Assembly (NCBI GenBank): GCA_027625915.1
Contig: JANTQA010000023.1
Span: 14,570,001-14,634,000, forward strand
Source: Anaeramoeba flamelloides
Lineage: Eukaryota > Metamonada > Anaeramoebidae
Direction of reading: 5' to 3'
DNA length: 64,000 nucleotides
Positions 61,987 to 64,000 of this stretch are shown piece by piece. How positions within the stretch are numbered: the stretch's first letter is position 1; every line of letters begins with the position of its first letter. Both the position numbers and the translations under genes were made by a program. The notes beneath the pieces are model-generated. The model was not told where the DNA came from. It made no database searches and was given only the letters and a program-made list of their open reading frames with translations.

Positions 61987-62867
61987 ATAAAATTGAATTT
62001 TTTGATTCAAAGAACCCTTCAAATCAATTTTATCTTTTTATTGAATAAAAAAACTGAGAAAAAGAACTAAAAAAAGAAATCAAAAAGTCTCCCAAAATAC
62101 TTTTTTAAAACACTGGAAAATTCAACTTATAATCTAAAGAAATATGTTTTAATTTGATTATTTTTATCCAATAATTAATGTTCTTGATTTTAATTTTAGT
62201 CAGTCAGTTATAAACATAACAACACAAAAATTAAAGATATCAATAAAATTCACATTTATTTCTAAATTTTTTAAAGATTTGAAAATAAATAAAACTAATT
62301 CAAATTAAAATTGTTATATTAAAAAAATAATAGAAATTCTCAAATAATTGATTTTAATATTAATATTTCTTTGTTTAAACTTGGAATAGTAGAAAAAGAA
62401 TATTGTTTTATCTTTTAAATTTCAAGAAATGTAATAAATATTTGAAAATAAAACAGAGGATCAATTTTTTTAGATCTTCAATGGATTCAATATTTGATTT
62501 ATTTTTATTGTATTTTTAAAATAAGATTAAAAGTTTCAAAGTTTATTTGTTCGCACAGTCTTTCAGAAATTACTAAAAGTGAGATTTCTTCAAAATAAAA
62601 ATTTTTTCAAATTTATTCTTTTTTTAATTTGATCCAAAAAGGCAACAAAACAGATCTTGATCTTTTTACAGAATTTCATTGAGAAAAATGAATGTTTTAA
62701 AAAATGATAACTCATCTCTCAAAAGATGATAAATCAAGTTGTGCATCGGGTTTATCATATCCTTATGTAAAATTAGTACTCTATCACCTTGTGAAAAAAA
62801 AATAAATAAAGGGTAAAGTCACTTAAGACAAATAATTAACCTTGAATAATTCCGAACTTTAAATTAA

Positions 62868-63689
62868 CAGTCAAACCTAAAACCCGGAAATTTCTGAACC
62901 CAGGTAATTCCATTTTTCTGATCAATTGTAAATATTAGTAAAATGTCAAAAATATACTCCCATTTTACCGACAAACAACCCAATTACCCAGCAACTTATA
63001 ACCTTTCCAATTGGTTTATTGGTTAAATATTCTGAATCCATTAATTTTAACTCTTTGGTGAAGTCAGAAATCAAAAAAATCCAAAATTTGTAAAATTAAT
63101 TGAGAACATTACTGAAAAATAAAAATCCACTTTTGATTTTAAATTTTGAAATAAAAAACATTTTCATACTTTTAAAATATTTGAGAGAATTTGAATTTGA
63201 GAGAGGTGTTTGATTATTGTAAATTTTCCAAAAATTATGAAAACCATTTTGACAAAAAATAAATCCTCTAAGGTTCTCAATAGAAATTTAAAATTTTGAA
63301 AAAAATATTAAAAGAAAGATATAAAGTAAATAAAACTCTTATTTCATAAATGCAATAACAAAATAATTCTTATAAGGATGATTCCTAATAAATTTAGAAT
63401 TTATCTAAAGGGAAAATCGCAATAAATTTGATTTTCAATTTTCAGTTATGTTCTCAATTAATTTTACAAATTTTGGATTTTTTTAATTTCTGACTTCACC
63501 AAAGAGTTAAAATTAATGGATTCAGAATATTTAACCAATAAACCAATTGGAAAGGTTATAAGTTGCTGGGTAATTGGGTTGTTTGTCGGTAAAATGGGAG
63601 TATATTTTTGACATTTTACTAATATTTACAATTGATCAGAAAAATGGAATTACCGGGTTTCAGAAATTTCCGGGTTTTAGATTTGACTG
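62868..63689. mobile_element. Foldback element with ~250-bp inverted arms
   Basis: Left arm 62868-63119 (CAGTCAAACCTAAAACCCGG ... GAGAACATTACTG) and right arm 63439-63689 (its inverse, ending TAGATTTGACTG) differ at only a handful of sites; the loop is ~320 bp and AT-rich. A TA follows the right end. CAG ends suggest the same Tc1/mariner-type machinery as MITE-A. The frame at 63574-63777 crosses the right arm and is not a gene. A diverged relative lies at 26885-26996. Confidence 0.85.
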
Positions 63690-63891
63690 TAAGAACTTTT
63701 GTGTTAATAACATTAATTCCTTCAGAGATTTTTGGATTTTAGAAAAAAGGTTTATAAAAAGAAAAATAATACGTTAAAATATTTGGAATGTGATTAAAAA
63801 ATAATTTCAATACCCATTTTTTTAATTCTTCTCTCCTTTGAGAAAACGTGGAATATTTGATTGAAGTGGGAAACAACAGAAAAATTTAAAT

Positions 63892-64000
63892 ATGTCTTCA
63901 ACCAACCTAAAGCAAACACTCATTAGCGATTTTAAATTTATCAAAAAAACAGTCACAACTCCTTCAAATAAAAAAAAAAGCGTGAAAGTTTATGTGTGTG
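63892..64000 (+). CDS. Start of an unidentified gene (partial)
   Basis: ATG at 63892 after AAATTTAAAT; 36 residues before the window ends: MSSTNLKQTLISDFKFIKK, then TVTTPSNKKKSVKVYVC. Composition is plainly coding. QTLISDFKF recalls a PCNA-binding PIP box (Q-x-x-hydrophobic-x-x-aromatic), though the last position is Lys rather than aromatic, so this is only suggestive. Family unknown. Confidence 0.5.
   Translation, partial: MSSTNLKQTLISDFKFIKKTVTTPSNKKKSVKVYVC

Larger units (their letters stand above)
56561..63891. other. 7.3-kb gene-poor, repeat-rich region
   Basis: From the RasGAP stop to the next gene start. CT and TA microsatellites lie at 56886-56942. It contains element G copy 3, repeat F copy d with a nested MITE, a GC-richer island, a LINE tail and the large foldback. 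No intact gene seen. Confidence 0.5.

Noticed and set aside
63574-63777. 67-residue frame MGCLSVKWEY...
   Set aside because: Crosses the right arm and end of the foldback element; not a host gene.
1-64000. CRISPR arrays, bacterial operons, rRNA genes
   Set aside because: No regularly spaced direct repeats with unique spacers, no Shine-Dalgarno-linked genes and no rRNA-like sequence; introns and eukaryotic families rule out a prokaryotic source.

Overview
The window is very AT-rich eukaryotic nuclear DNA with long poly-A/poly-T runs. Genes are low in density and carry GT-AG introns, stop codons are TAA where seen, and proteins contain long K/E/N/S-rich low-complexity inserts. The gene content (Kelch-BTB-BTB, RasGAP, SIN3, cyclic-nucleotide phosphodiesterase, PAM18, uL15, RPAP2) points to a free-living amoeboid protist. 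An Anaeramoeba-like or amoebozoan source is my guess from gene style only. Introns fall into two classes: short (119-318 bp) and giant (1.6-5.9 kb). The giant ones hold the same mobile elements as the intergenic DNA. Layout: (1) 1-753, minus, 5' part of RPAP2/Rtr1, the RNA polymerase II CTD phosphatase. (2) 4457-21292, minus, one SIN3 co-repressor gene rebuilt from four large exons whose splice phases agree; two further exon-like pieces at 12762-13065 may supply the missing start of the HDAC-interaction domain. (3) 21886-23628, minus, an unresolved multi-exon gene. (4) 27150-27485, minus, PAM18/TIM14, lying between two near-identical 470-bp elements. (5) 33106-33910, plus, uL15/RPL27A with a start-codon intron. 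(6) 37489-38331, plus, a small class I cyclic-nucleotide phosphodiesterase with altered substrate-site residues. (7) 40759-49081, minus, a six-blade Kelch-BTB-BTB protein like LZTR1, spliced across a 4.8-kb intron. (8) 49821-56560, plus, an IQGAP-topology RasGAP that keeps an arginine finger, divergent from gene 7 across about 740 bp. (9) 56.6-63.9 kb, gene-poor and repeat-rich, followed by the start of another gene at 63892. The rest is dominated by degenerate mobile DNA: a Tc1/mariner-like MITE family with TA-CAGTCAGTTCCAC ends (four full copies, one fragment), a 470-bp TIR pair, a 132-bp palindromic MITE, an 822-bp foldback with near-identical 250-bp arms, a TTAA-ended TIR element in three copies, a multi-hairpin repeat in four clusters, transposase relics and a LINE 3' tail. 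The main functional links are RAS control (genes 7 and 8) and Pol II/chromatin regulation (genes 1 and 2). Many short exons may remain hidden, because AT-rich DNA gives plausible reading frames on both strands.
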